Shown here in pieces: positions 1 through 9,500 of a DNA stretch of 32,702 nt. The first letter of the stretch is position 1. Each line of letters begins with the position of its first letter. The notes under the pieces were generated by a model. The model saw only the letters and a program-made list of their open reading frames with translations, did not search any database and had not been told where the DNA came from. The DNA comes from Desulfobacteraceae bacterium (lineage in GTDB: Bacteria; Desulfobacterota; Desulfobacteria; Desulfobacterales; JAJDOA01): positions 1 through 32,702 of the forward strand of contig JAJDOA010000269.1 of assembly GCA_022340405.1 (NCBI GenBank), written 5' to 3'. Both the position numbers and the translations under genes were made by a program.

Positions 1-1
1 G

Positions 2-172
2 GTGATCGACCGCCTTGCCGGCTGCAGCAACGCGATGATCGCGGCCGGGCACAACATGCTCGGCATCAGCATGGCGCCGGCAACAGGACGACTGGTGGCC
101 GAAATACTTTGCGGCGAGCGGCCGCATATCGACCCGTCCCCTTATCGCATTTCCCGCTTCCGCAGGTGGTGA
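2..172 (+). CDS. FAD-dependent oxidoreductase, D-amino acid dehydrogenase (DadA)-like, C-terminal fragment (5' end outside window)
   Basis: Open from window edge; translation ...AGHNMLGISMAPATGRLVAEILCGERPHIDPSPYRISRFRRW* resembles the DadA/DAO C-terminal FAD-binding segment. Confidence 0.75.
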   Translation: MIDRLAGCSNAMIAAGHNMLGISMAPATGRLVAEILCGERPHIDPSPYRISRFRRW

Positions 173-175
173 AAC

Positions 176-703
176 TCACCCCTTTCGGATTTCGTTCACT
201 TCCTCGAAAGCGGTGACCTTTTCGGCGTCGTTGTCGCTGAGCCCCGGCACTGCCACGACGGGACGGATGCGCAGCAGACCCCTTTTCAGATGCCCGGCGC
301 CTCTGGTCTCCTGGATCTGGAGCATTCCCAGCAACGTGTAGGCAGAGGGTGCGGTGCCCAGCAGCCGCATCATCTCTGGGTTGGATCGGAGGTTGTTGAG
401 GAAAAAATCCACCGGACTTCGTGTCCAGCAGCGGTGGAACACCCAACGGCTGATGCTTTTTCGGTATCCCACCAATCGCCAGGAATCGGTCCTTCGGTTA
501 TTGATCACGGCCACCGCCGAGAAGGTGGTTCGGCGCCCGGAATCCTCCAGCACCTGGTTGTTGTAGTTGAGATACCGCAGGTTTTGGGTTTGCTCGGGCA
601 TACCACATACGATGAGAATTTCCCGCAGTTGGCCAGGATCCGGTCGGACAACGCGTTGAAGCGCATTGAGCAAATCATTGATGAAATCCTGAGCCATGAG
701 CAT
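176..703 (-). CDS. hypothetical protein, 175 aa, convergent to the upstream oxidoreductase
   Basis: ORF track; ATG start, plausible soluble composition; no family recognised. Confidence 0.55.
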   Translation of the reverse strand: MLMAQDFINDLLNALQRVVRPDPGQLREILIVCGMPEQTQNLRYLNYNNQVLEDSGRRTTFSAVAVINNRRTDSWRLVGYRKSISRWVFHRCWTRSPVDFFLNNLRSNPEMMRLLGTAPSAYTLLGMLQIQETRGAGHLKRGLLRIRPVVAVPGLSDNDAEKVTAFEEVNEIRKG

Positions 704-1042
704 CCCTCTCGGCGATCCATCTGAACCCGTTTTTGATCCAAAATCGTCTTATAAACGAAAACCAATTTTTTTTCCACCAGGCAAAAGCTTTTTGACACGA
801 ATGAGGGAAACCGCTAAATTGGTCTGAACACCTGAACTCTCATCTCGAATGCCTGCCATGACGTACCCTTGGGGGGGACCAAGGGTTGGCGGTTCGGCTG
901 TGGACCTTCCCGCCGGAAACGAACGGGCTGGATGCAGCGCCTGATCAGCAGGGGGTTCAGGGCGGTGGTGGTGGAGAGCCCGAAACGGATTTCGGACCCA
1001 CATCCGCTGCGTTGCCGAATGCAAAGAGGATGGCGCGAACCG

Positions 1043-1831
1043 ATGGACACGACCGGCATCGTTTTCCGAATCCAAAAATTCGCCCTACACGACGGGCCCG
1101 GCATCCGTACCACGATATTCCTGAAAGGGTGCCCGCTTCGGTGTGTGTGGTGCCACAACCCGGAGGGCCAGGAGCCCGGTGAGCAGGTAATGCAGCCGCT
1201 CTCCGGCTCCAGCGCCGGACCGCAGAGGGTGGGAAGGCGTTTTCGGGTCGAGGCGCTGCTGAATCAGATCGAAAAGGATCGGCTTTTCTACGACGAGTCC
1301 GGCGGCGGGGTGACGTTTTCCGGCGGCGAGCCCCTTCGACAGGATGTCTTTTTAGACGCGATGCTGCGTACATGCCGGCGGAGGGAGCTGCATACGGTCG
1401 TGGACACTTCCGGTCATGCCCCGCTGTCGGTGATGGAAAAGGTGGCGCCGCTGGCCGATTTGTTTCTTTACGATCTCAAGCTCATGGACGACGAGGCGCA
1501 CCGCCGTTTCACCGGTGTTTCCAATCGAGCGGTTTTGGAAAACCTGCTTCTTCTGAACCGCTTGGGTCGACCGTTCCGCATTCGGATCCCCATGGTCCCC
1601 GGCATCACGGACGGAGAATCCAACCTTCGGCGCATTGCCGATTTTCTGGAGCCGCTCGATGCGCAGCATGGAGTGGACCTATTGCCATACCACCGGATCG
1701 GCGAGGGAAAATATCGGCGGCTGCGGATGCAGCTGCCGGTCGAGATGCCCGCCAACCGGCAGGGAATCGACATGGAAGCCGCGGCTGCAATGTTTGCCTC
1801 CCGCGGCTTCCGTGTCCATATCGGAGGATGA
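1043..1831 (+). CDS. glycyl radical enzyme activating protein (radical SAM), short form
   Basis: GPGIRTTIFLKGCPLRCVWCHNPEG (CxxxCxxC) and GGGVTFSGGEP motifs; start moved from 869 to ATG 1043; stop lies just before the downstream GRE start with a GGAGGA-type RBS. Confidence 0.9.
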   Translation: MDTTGIVFRIQKFALHDGPGIRTTIFLKGCPLRCVWCHNPEGQEPGEQVMQPLSGSSAGPQRVGRRFRVEALLNQIEKDRLFYDESGGGVTFSGGEPLRQDVFLDAMLRTCRRRELHTVVDTSGHAPLSVMEKVAPLADLFLYDLKLMDDEAHRRFTGVSNRAVLENLLLLNRLGRPFRIRIPMVPGITDGESNLRRIADFLEPLDAQHGVDLLPYHRIGEGKYRRLRMQLPVEMPANRQGIDMEAAAAMFASRGFRVHIGG

Positions 1832-1832
1832 C

Positions 1833-4196
1833 ATGAACGATCGAATCCGGCGGCTGCGCGAGCACAGCCTCAACACCCCTCCCCGACTGTCTGCGGAACG
1901 AGCCATCTGGATCACCGATTTCTACGAAAAGGGATTGGCTCTGACGGAGTCGGTGCCCGTGCAGCGAGCCATGGCCTTTCGCCACCTTCTGGAAAACAAG
2001 GAAATCTACATCGGAGAGGGAGAGCTCATCGTGGGAGAGCGGGGGCCTGCGCCCAAGGCAACCCCCACCTATCCGGAGGTGTGCCTGCACACCGCCGAAG
2101 ACCTTGCGCTCATCGACGGCCGGGAAAAAGTACCCTTTCGCGTGGATGCGGAAACAATGCGCATATACCGTGAACGGATCGAGCCCTTTTGGAAAGGGCG
2201 GACGATTCGGGAAAAGATCTTTGCCCACATGACGGACGAATGGAAGCGGGCCTATGAGACGGGCATCTTCACCGAATTCCAGGAGCAACGGTCTCCGGGG
2301 CACACCGCCATGGGGGGCAAGATCTACCACGGCGGCTTTCAGGAACTGATAGACCACATCCGCCGAAGGGCGGCGTCTTTGGATTTTATCAACGACCCGG
2401 AGGCGCTGGACCGGTTCGAAGAGCTCAGGGCCATGGAGATCGCCGCCGACGCCATCGTCTCCTATGCCCGCCGTCATGCCGACATGCTCCGGAAGATGGC
2501 CGCGGAGTCGTCCGATCCGGATCGCCGAAGCGAGCTGCTGCAAATGGCGGAAATCTGCCGGCGGGTCCCGGCAAGGGCGCCGGAGAGTTTCTGGGAGGCA
2601 CTGCAGGCGTATTGGTTCGTGCACGTTGGGGTGATCACGGAGCTCAACCCCTGGGACGCCTTTAATCCGGGGCGTCTGGACCAGCACCTGTGGCCTTTCT
2701 ACCGCCGGGAGCGGGCGGCGGGAACCCTGACCGAGGAGCGGGCCCGTGAACTGCTTTGTGCTTTCTGGATCAAATTCAACAACCATCCCGCGCCGCCCAA
2801 GACCGGAGTGACCCTCAAGGAAAGCAGCACTTACGTGGACTTTGCACTGATCAACCTGGGCGGAGTCACCTGCACCAATAAAGACGCCGTCAACGAGTTG
2901 ACCTATCTGATTCTGGATGTCGTGGAGGAAATGCGCCTGCTCCAGCCCTCTTCCATGGTCCAGTTGAGCCGGAAGAATCCGGACCGCTTCCTCCGACGGG
3001 CGTTGCGCATCGTGCGCACCGGATTCGGCCAGCCCTCGATCTTCAACACCGAGGCCATCGTGCAGGAGCTGGTCGCCCAGGGCAAGAGCGTGGTCGATGC
3101 CCGGGAGGGCGGAGCCAGCGGCTGCGTGGAAGCCGGAGCCTTCGGCCGGGAGGCCTATTTTCTCACCGGATATTTCAACCTGCCCAAAGTGCTGGAGATC
3201 ACCCTGAACAACGGCGTCGATCCCCGTACGGGAAAACGCATCGGCCTGGAGACCGGGCACGCTGGCGCGTTTCTACACTTTGACCAGCTACTGGAAGCCT
3301 TTTCCCGGCAGGTTCGCCATTTTGTGGACATCAAGATCCGGGGAAACAACGTCATCGAACGGATCAACGCCCGGCACATGCCCGTGCCGTTTCTGTCCCT
3401 GCTCATCGACGACTGCATCGAAAACGGAAAAGATTACAATGACGGCGGCCCCCGATACAACACCTCCTACATCCAAGGAGTGGGACTGGGGAGTCTGACC
3501 GATTCGCTGACGGCGCTGCACCGGCACGTGTTCGAAGACGGCACGGTCTCCATGGAGCAGATGCTGGCGGCCCTGGCCGCGGATTTCGACGGATATGACG
3601 GCCTCCATTCGACGCTGGTACACGAAACGGCCAAATACGGAAACGACGACGACGAGGCGGACGAAGTGATGCAGGCCGCCTTCGAGATCTACCACCAGGC
3701 AGTGGACGGCCGTCCCAACACCCGCGGCGGGGTCCACCGCATCAACCTGCTGCCCACGACGTGCCACGTCTACTTCGGCTCGGTGACCGGCGCCCTCCCC
3801 GACGGCCGCAAGGCGGGCGTCCCTCTTTCCGAAGGCATTTCTCCGGTGCAGGGGGCGGATGTCAACGGACCAACGGCTGTGGTGAAGTCCGCCGCGAAAC
3901 TCGACCACCTGCGCACGGGAGGGACGCTTCTCAACCAGAAATTTCTGCCCCAGGTGCTGGCGGACGACGCAGGCCTGGACCGCCTGCTGCACCTGATACG
4001 CACCTATTTCCGCATGGACGGCCATCACATTCAGTTCAACGTCGTGAGCCCTGAAATGCTGAGGCGTGCACAGGCGCAGCCGGATGCATACCGGGACCTC
4101 ATCGTTCGCGTCGCCGGCTACAGCGACTATTTCGTCGATCTCTCCGAGGCCTTGCAGGAGGAAATCATTCGCCGAACCGCCCATGCATTTCGGTAG
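1833..4196 (+). CDS. hypD: trans-4-hydroxy-L-proline dehydratase-type glycyl radical enzyme
   Basis: 787 aa; GASGCVEAG active-site Cys loop; C-terminal glycyl radical motif RVAGYSDYF; active-site residues line up with published HypD numbering at a constant offset of 3. Confidence 0.88.
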   Translation: MNDRIRRLREHSLNTPPRLSAERAIWITDFYEKGLALTESVPVQRAMAFRHLLENKEIYIGEGELIVGERGPAPKATPTYPEVCLHTAEDLALIDGREKVPFRVDAETMRIYRERIEPFWKGRTIREKIFAHMTDEWKRAYETGIFTEFQEQRSPGHTAMGGKIYHGGFQELIDHIRRRAASLDFINDPEALDRFEELRAMEIAADAIVSYARRHADMLRKMAAESSDPDRRSELLQMAEICRRVPARAPESFWEALQAYWFVHVGVITELNPWDAFNPGRLDQHLWPFYRRERAAGTLTEERARELLCAFWIKFNNHPAPPKTGVTLKESSTYVDFALINLGGVTCTNKDAVNELTYLILDVVEEMRLLQPSSMVQLSRKNPDRFLRRALRIVRTGFGQPSIFNTEAIVQELVAQGKSVVDAREGGASGCVEAGAFGREAYFLTGYFNLPKVLEITLNNGVDPRTGKRIGLETGHAGAFLHFDQLLEAFSRQVRHFVDIKIRGNNVIERINARHMPVPFLSLLIDDCIENGKDYNDGGPRYNTSYIQGVGLGSLTDSLTALHRHVFEDGTVSMEQMLAALAADFDGYDGLHSTLVHETAKYGNDDDEADEVMQAAFEIYHQAVDGRPNTRGGVHRINLLPTTCHVYFGSVTGALPDGRKAGVPLSEGISPVQGADVNGPTAVVKSAAKLDHLRTGGTLLNQKFLPQVLADDAGLDRLLHLIRTYFRMDGHHIQFNVVSPEMLRRAQAQPDAYRDLIVRVAGYSDYFVDLSEALQEEIIRRTAHAFR

Positions 4197-4260
4197 GCGA
4201 TACGATGGTCGGCCGCTGGAGGGGCCGTCCGGAAAAGGGTGAACATTCAGGGTTATGAAA

Positions 4261-4435
4261 GTGAAGAAAGCAGTGAGCAGTTAACAACAGTGAAAAGCAA
4301 TGGCCGAGGGGATGCGGATGCACTCCGCGGCTGCTTGCGCAGTCTCCATATTGCCGTTCCGTTGCAGTTGCTGCTTACTGCTCGCTGTTTACTGCTTACT
4401 TTGACACAACCCACAGCCAACAACCTACAACCCAC
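4261..4435. repeat. degenerate heptanucleotide arrays, partly inverted, upstream of the GntR regulator
   Basis: gtgagca gttaaca acagtga aaagcaa (from 4273); reverse strand of 4361-4399 reads gtaagca gtaaaca gcgagca gtaagca; 4406-4435 reads caaccca cagccaa caaccta caaccca. Confidence 0.7.
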
Positions 4436-4447
4436 GAAAAAACGGCC

Positions 4448-5155
4448 ATGCCCTTCGAAACGATCCAGAGACAGTCCGCTCCCGAGATGGCGATACAGCA
4501 GATCCTTGAACAGATCCACAACGGGGAGCTGGCCCCCGGATGCCGCCTGCCCGCTCAGCGAGCCCTCGCCCGGCGGTTGGGTGTCGGGCGATCCTCGCTT
4601 CGGGAAGCCATCAACGCCCTGGTGGTGATGGGGTATCTGCGCGCCGTGCAGGGAAGCGGCACTTTCGTGCGAAAGAATCTCCCGCAACCCTCACCGGGCG
4701 GTAAGGGACTGGCCCGGGCGCTGGAGGCGGGATCGATCTTTGATCTCATGGAGGCGCGGGAGCTGCTGGAGTGTCGGAGCGCCGCCCTGGCCGCCGAACG
4801 GGCCGAACCTCCGCAGATCGAGGAACTGCAACGGATCATCCGCCGGTTGGCATCGCTGCCGCCGGTACCCTATGAAGATTTTCTGAGCGCGGATTTCGCG
4901 TTTCACCTTTGTGTGGCCCGGGCCACCGGAAACGAGGTGATCTGCGAGATGACGCGGCTTGTACTGGAAAGAGCGGCGGAACACCACGCCAGGCTGCGAA
5001 CCGAACGATTGTCGGAGACCTACCGAAGCGCATCGCTGCGCACCGCCGAAGGGGTTGTATCGGCCGTGGCCGCAGGGGACGCTGCCGGCGCCGCCCGGCG
5101 GATGCATCAGCACCTGCATCTCATCCGGGATGAACTGCGGGAGGTGGTTCGGTAG
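4448..5155 (+). CDS. FadR-family GntR transcriptional regulator
   Basis: N-terminal wHTH ...ILEQIHNGELAPGCRLPAQRALARRLGVGRSSLREAINALVVMGYLRAVQGSGTFV plus an FCD-like helical C-terminus. Confidence 0.92.
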   Translation: MPFETIQRQSAPEMAIQQILEQIHNGELAPGCRLPAQRALARRLGVGRSSLREAINALVVMGYLRAVQGSGTFVRKNLPQPSPGGKGLARALEAGSIFDLMEARELLECRSAALAAERAEPPQIEELQRIIRRLASLPPVPYEDFLSADFAFHLCVARATGNEVICEMTRLVLERAAEHHARLRTERLSETYRSASLRTAEGVVSAVAAGDAAGAARRMHQHLHLIRDELREVVR

Positions 5156-5160
5156 TTCCT

Positions 5161-5208
5161 GCTTAGGGCTCACGGTTCACAGCTTAAGGCTTTCTGTTTG
5201 CTTTGCTA
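5161..5208. repeat. degenerate heptanucleotide array
   Basis: gcttagg gctcacg gttcaca gcttaag gctttct gtttgct: 7-nt periodicity. Confidence 0.65.
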
Positions 5209-5234
5209 CCATCCCCAACAACAAAGGACCCGCC

Positions 5235-6272
5235 ATGCTCGATGCCATGAAAAACTGGACGCCGCCGAAAAACTGGCTGGAAATCACGACACTGGATCTC
5301 CATACCGAAGGTGAGCCTTTCCGGGTGGTCACCGGCGGACTGCCCGCGCTTGGCGGCGGCAGTCTTCTGGAGCGTCGTCGGTACATGATGGAGCACCTGG
5401 ACCATCTGCGCACCGCACTCATGTGGGAGCCCAGAGGGCACGCGGATATGTACGGCTGCGTGGTCACACCTCCACCCAGCGAAGGAGCCGACTTCGGAGT
5501 GCTGTTTCTGCACAACGAAGGATATTCCACCATGTGCGGACACGGTATCATCGGTATCGCTACAGCCGCGGTGGAGACCGGGATGGTGCCGGTCGTGGAG
5601 CCGGTGACCACGCTGCACATCGACGCTCCGGCCGGCCGCATCAACGCGCACGTGCGGGTGAAAAAGGGCCGTGCAAAGAGCGTCTATTTTCACAACGTCC
5701 CCTCGTTCGTCGTGGCACTGGACGAAACGGTTTCCGTTCCCGGCCTGGGGCAAGTACGCTACGATCTGGCATTCGGGGGTGCTTTCTATGCCTTCGTTCG
5801 GGCCTCCGATGTGGGGCTGAGGCCAACCCCGGCGGATTTCAGCGCTTTGGTGGAAAAAGGGATGGCCATCAAACGGGCCGTCATGGCCAGCCGTGAAATC
5901 TCCCACCCGTTCGAGCCGGACCTGGGTTTTCTGTACGGCACCATTTTCATCGGACCCGCCCGGAGACCGGACGCCCACAGTGCCAATGTGTGCATCTTCG
6001 CCGAGGGGGAGGTGGACCGGAGTCCCACCGGGACCGGTGTGAGCGCCCGCCTGGCCATTCACCACGCGCGCGGCGACATTGCCGTGGACGAACCGCTGGT
6101 GGTGGAGAGCATCATCGGCACCCGGTTCACCGGCCGTGTGGTGGACACCGTCACCTATGGGCCCTATCCAGCGGTAATCCCAGAGGTGGAGGGAACATCC
6201 CGCATCACCGGGTGCCACCGGTTTGTCATCGACCCGGAGGACCCGCTGAAAAAGGGCTTTGTGCTGCGATAG
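5235..6272 (+). CDS. proline racemase-fold protein, probable trans-3-hydroxy-L-proline dehydratase
   Basis: MCGHGIIGIATA retains the first catalytic Cys; the second motif is DRSPTGTGVSAR (Thr instead of Cys). Confidence 0.85.
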   Translation: MLDAMKNWTPPKNWLEITTLDLHTEGEPFRVVTGGLPALGGGSLLERRRYMMEHLDHLRTALMWEPRGHADMYGCVVTPPPSEGADFGVLFLHNEGYSTMCGHGIIGIATAAVETGMVPVVEPVTTLHIDAPAGRINAHVRVKKGRAKSVYFHNVPSFVVALDETVSVPGLGQVRYDLAFGGAFYAFVRASDVGLRPTPADFSALVEKGMAIKRAVMASREISHPFEPDLGFLYGTIFIGPARRPDAHSANVCIFAEGEVDRSPTGTGVSARLAIHHARGDIAVDEPLVVESIIGTRFTGRVVDTVTYGPYPAVIPEVEGTSRITGCHRFVIDPEDPLKKGFVLR

Positions 6273-6550
6273 ATGCTGCCTGTTGGGTTCCGGCATCTTC
6301 TCTTTTTTGCCGCGGACTGCTCGGTTTGTCTGGTTTGTCGGGGTCGGATGATCGTCCGCGTCGTGAAGCTTCGATCTGCTGCAACCTTATCTTCGTCGGG
6401 GGGCGGCCTATGGCCGTCCAACCGGGCATCCGGCGCTGCCAGTCCTTTCTCCCCTCGTTCAACGCTCCGCACGCGGTAAAGCTTCCCCTTGAAATTCATC
6501 ATGCCTTACATTATTGACATATATTCAGTGCTGCTGAAAAAGGAGAAGCC

Positions 6551-9500
6551 ATGCCCAAACGCGACGACATCCATAAGATCCTCATCATCGGTTCCGGCCC
6601 CATCGTGATCGGTCAAGCCTGCGAGTTCGACTACTCCGGAACCCAAGCCTGCAAGGCCCTGCGATCCCTCGGCTACGAAGTGGTTCTGGTCAACTCCAAC
6701 CCGGCCACCATCATGACCGATCCGGGTATGGCCGATGTCACCTACATCGAGCCGCTCAACCTCAAGGTACTCACCGAAATTATCGCCGCGGAGAAACCGG
6801 ATGCCCTACTGCCGAACCTGGGGGGGCAGTCGGGATTGAACCTATCTTCCGAACTACACCGCACAGGTGTGCTGGATCGGTATGGGGTCCGTATCATCGG
6901 GGTCAACGTGGATGCCATCGAAAGGGGCGAGGATCGAACCGCCTTCAAGAACACCATGGACCGCCTCGGCATCGAAATGCCCAAAAGCCAAGCGGTGCAT
7001 TCGGTGGCAGAGGCCGAATTGGTGGCCGAGCGATTGGGCTACCCGGTGGTCATCCGTCCAGCCTATACCATGGGAGGGACCGGAGGCGGGCTTGTCTACA
7101 ACGTCGAAGAGCTGCGCATCGTGGCTGCCCGCGGCCTTTCCGCCAGCCTCATTCACCAGGTGCTGGTGGAGGAATCCGTCCTGGGCTGGGAAGAGCTGGA
7201 GCTGGAGGTGGTCCGCGACGCCGACAACAACCGGATCACCGTCTGCTTCATCGAAAATGTGGACGCCATGGGTGTACACACCGGCGACAGCTACTGCACC
7301 GCTCCGATGCTCACCATCGCACCGGAGCTGCAGCAGCGCCTGCAGGAATACTCCTACGCCATCGTGGAGGCCATCGAAGTCATTGGAGGGACGAACATCC
7401 AGTTCGCCCACGATCCGGCAACCGGCCGGGTGGTGGTTATCGAGATCAATCCCCGCACCTCACGCTCCTCTGCGCTGGCCTCCAAGGCCACAGGCTTTCC
7501 CATTGCACGCGTTTCCTCCCTGCTGGCCGGCGGACTGGGCCTGAACGAAATCCCGTACTGGCGCGACGGCACTCTGGACCGGTACACCCCTTCCGGGGAC
7601 TATGTCGTGGTCAAATTCGCACGGTGGGCTTTCGAAAAATTTGAAGGAATCGAGGATTGCCTCGGGACCCAGATGCGCGCGGTGGGTGAGGTAATGAGCA
7701 TAGGAAAAACCTACAAGGAAGCGTTCCAGAAGGCCATCCGGAGCCTGGAGATCAATCGCTATGGCCTGGGGTTTGCCAAAAATTTCAATGAACTTCCCTT
7801 GGAGTCTCTGCTTCGGATGCTCTCCGTTCCCTCCAGCGAGCGTCAGTTCTTGATGTACGAGGCCCTTCGGAAAGGGGCCGACATTGAAGCGCTGGCCCGA
7901 AGGACATACATCAAACCATGGTTTATCCAGCAGATGAAGGAGATGGTGGATCTGGAGGAGGAGATTCTCTCCCACCGGGGCAAGGACCTGCCCGACGAAC
8001 TCCTGGAGCGCGCGAAAAAGGATGGTTTTGCGGATCGAACCATCGCCCGTCTTTTGGGAATCGATGAAAAAGCAGTCCGGGAGCGACGCAAGACACTGGG
8101 TCTGGTTCAGGCGTGGGAGCCGGTGCCGGTCAGTGGTGTCGAAGATGCAGCATATTATTATTCGACATACAACGCACCCGACCGAGTCGCCGTTTCGGAC
8201 CGCAAAAAAATCATGGTTCTAGGAGGCGGCCCCAACCGCATCGGGCAGGGCATCGAGTTCGACTATTGCTGTGTGCACGCGGCCTTTGCCATCCGGGAGG
8301 CCGGCTACGAATCCATCATGGTCAACTGCAATCCGGAGACGGTTTCCACCGACTATGACACTTCGGACAAACTCTACTTCGAGCCGCTCACCGTGGAGGA
8401 CGTGCTGAGCATCTACGAAAAGGAAAAGCCCGAGGGCATCATCGCACAGTTCGGCGGGCAGACCCCCCTGAACATCGCCCGCGAGCTGGCCGCCGCGGGT
8501 GTCAGGGTCTTGGGCACCTCCCCCGAGACCATCGACCTGGCCGAGGACCGGGAGCGGTTCCGTGAGATCATGCGCCGGATAGGCATCCCCCAACCCGATT
8601 CAGGCATGGCCAGCAGTTACGACGAGGCGCTGGCCATTGCCGGCCGTATCGGCTATCCGCTCATGGTTCGGCCTTCCTATGTCCTGGGTGGACGCGGCAT
8701 GGAGATCGTCCACGACGACCGCATGCTGCAGCGGTACTTGGAGGCCGCGGTGGAGATATCTCCGGAACGTCCGATCCTCATCGACAAGTTTCTGGACAAT
8801 GCCATCGAGGTCGAAGCCGACGCCATCGCCGACGGTATCGACGCTTTCGTGCCCGCCGTCATGGAGCACATCGAACTGGCCGGTATCCATTCCGGAGATT
8901 CGGCCTGCGTGATCCCGCCCATCAGCATCGCGCCCAAACATGTGGACACCATCAAGGAGTACACAAGTCGGATCGCCGTGGAGCTCGAAGTGGTGGGTCT
9001 GATGAACATCCAATACGCCATCTATGAAAACACGGTCTACGTGCTCGAGGCAAATCCGAGGGCGTCCCGGACGGTTCCCATCGTATCCAAGGTTTGCGGA
9101 CTCTCCATGGCAAGGGCGGCTACCCAGGTGATCCTCGGCAAGCCGCTGGGTGAATTGGCGCTCCAAGACCGGCGGATTCAATATTTCGGCGTCAAGGAGG
9201 CGGTGTTCCCCTTCAACATGTTTCCGGAGGTGGACCCAGTGCTGGGCCCTGAAATGCGATCGACCGGCGAGGTACTGGGGCTTTCCCATTCTTTCGGGCG
9301 TGCATTCTTCAAGGCACAGGAGGCCACACAGACACCGTTGCCCGTGGAGGGAACCGTTCTGTTTACCATTGCGGACCGCGACAAAACCGCGGCGCTGGAA
9401 CCCGTCCGGTTATTTCGGGACTTGGGTTTTTCCATCATGGCCACCGAGGGCACCCATCGCTTTCTCCGGGAAAGGAGCATCGATACCATTCCCGTTTCCA

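Noticed and set aside
869-1042. N-terminal extension of the activase ORF
   Set aside because: MGGTKGWRFGCGPSRRKRTGW... is Arg-rich with no homology sense; the activase family begins near MDTTGIVFRIQKFALHDGPGIRT at 1043.
1605-3260. 551-aa ORF on the minus strand opposite the GRE and activase genes
   Set aside because: Antisense shadow of strongly recognisable GRE/activase coding sequence in GC-rich DNA; no family motifs.
4261-5208. Heptamer arrays considered as a CRISPR array
   Set aside because: Units are 7 nt with no spacers, strongly degenerate, and no cas genes nearby.
6514-6519. ttgaca before carB as a sigma-70 -35 box
   Set aside because: No convincing -10 element at 16-18 bp spacing.
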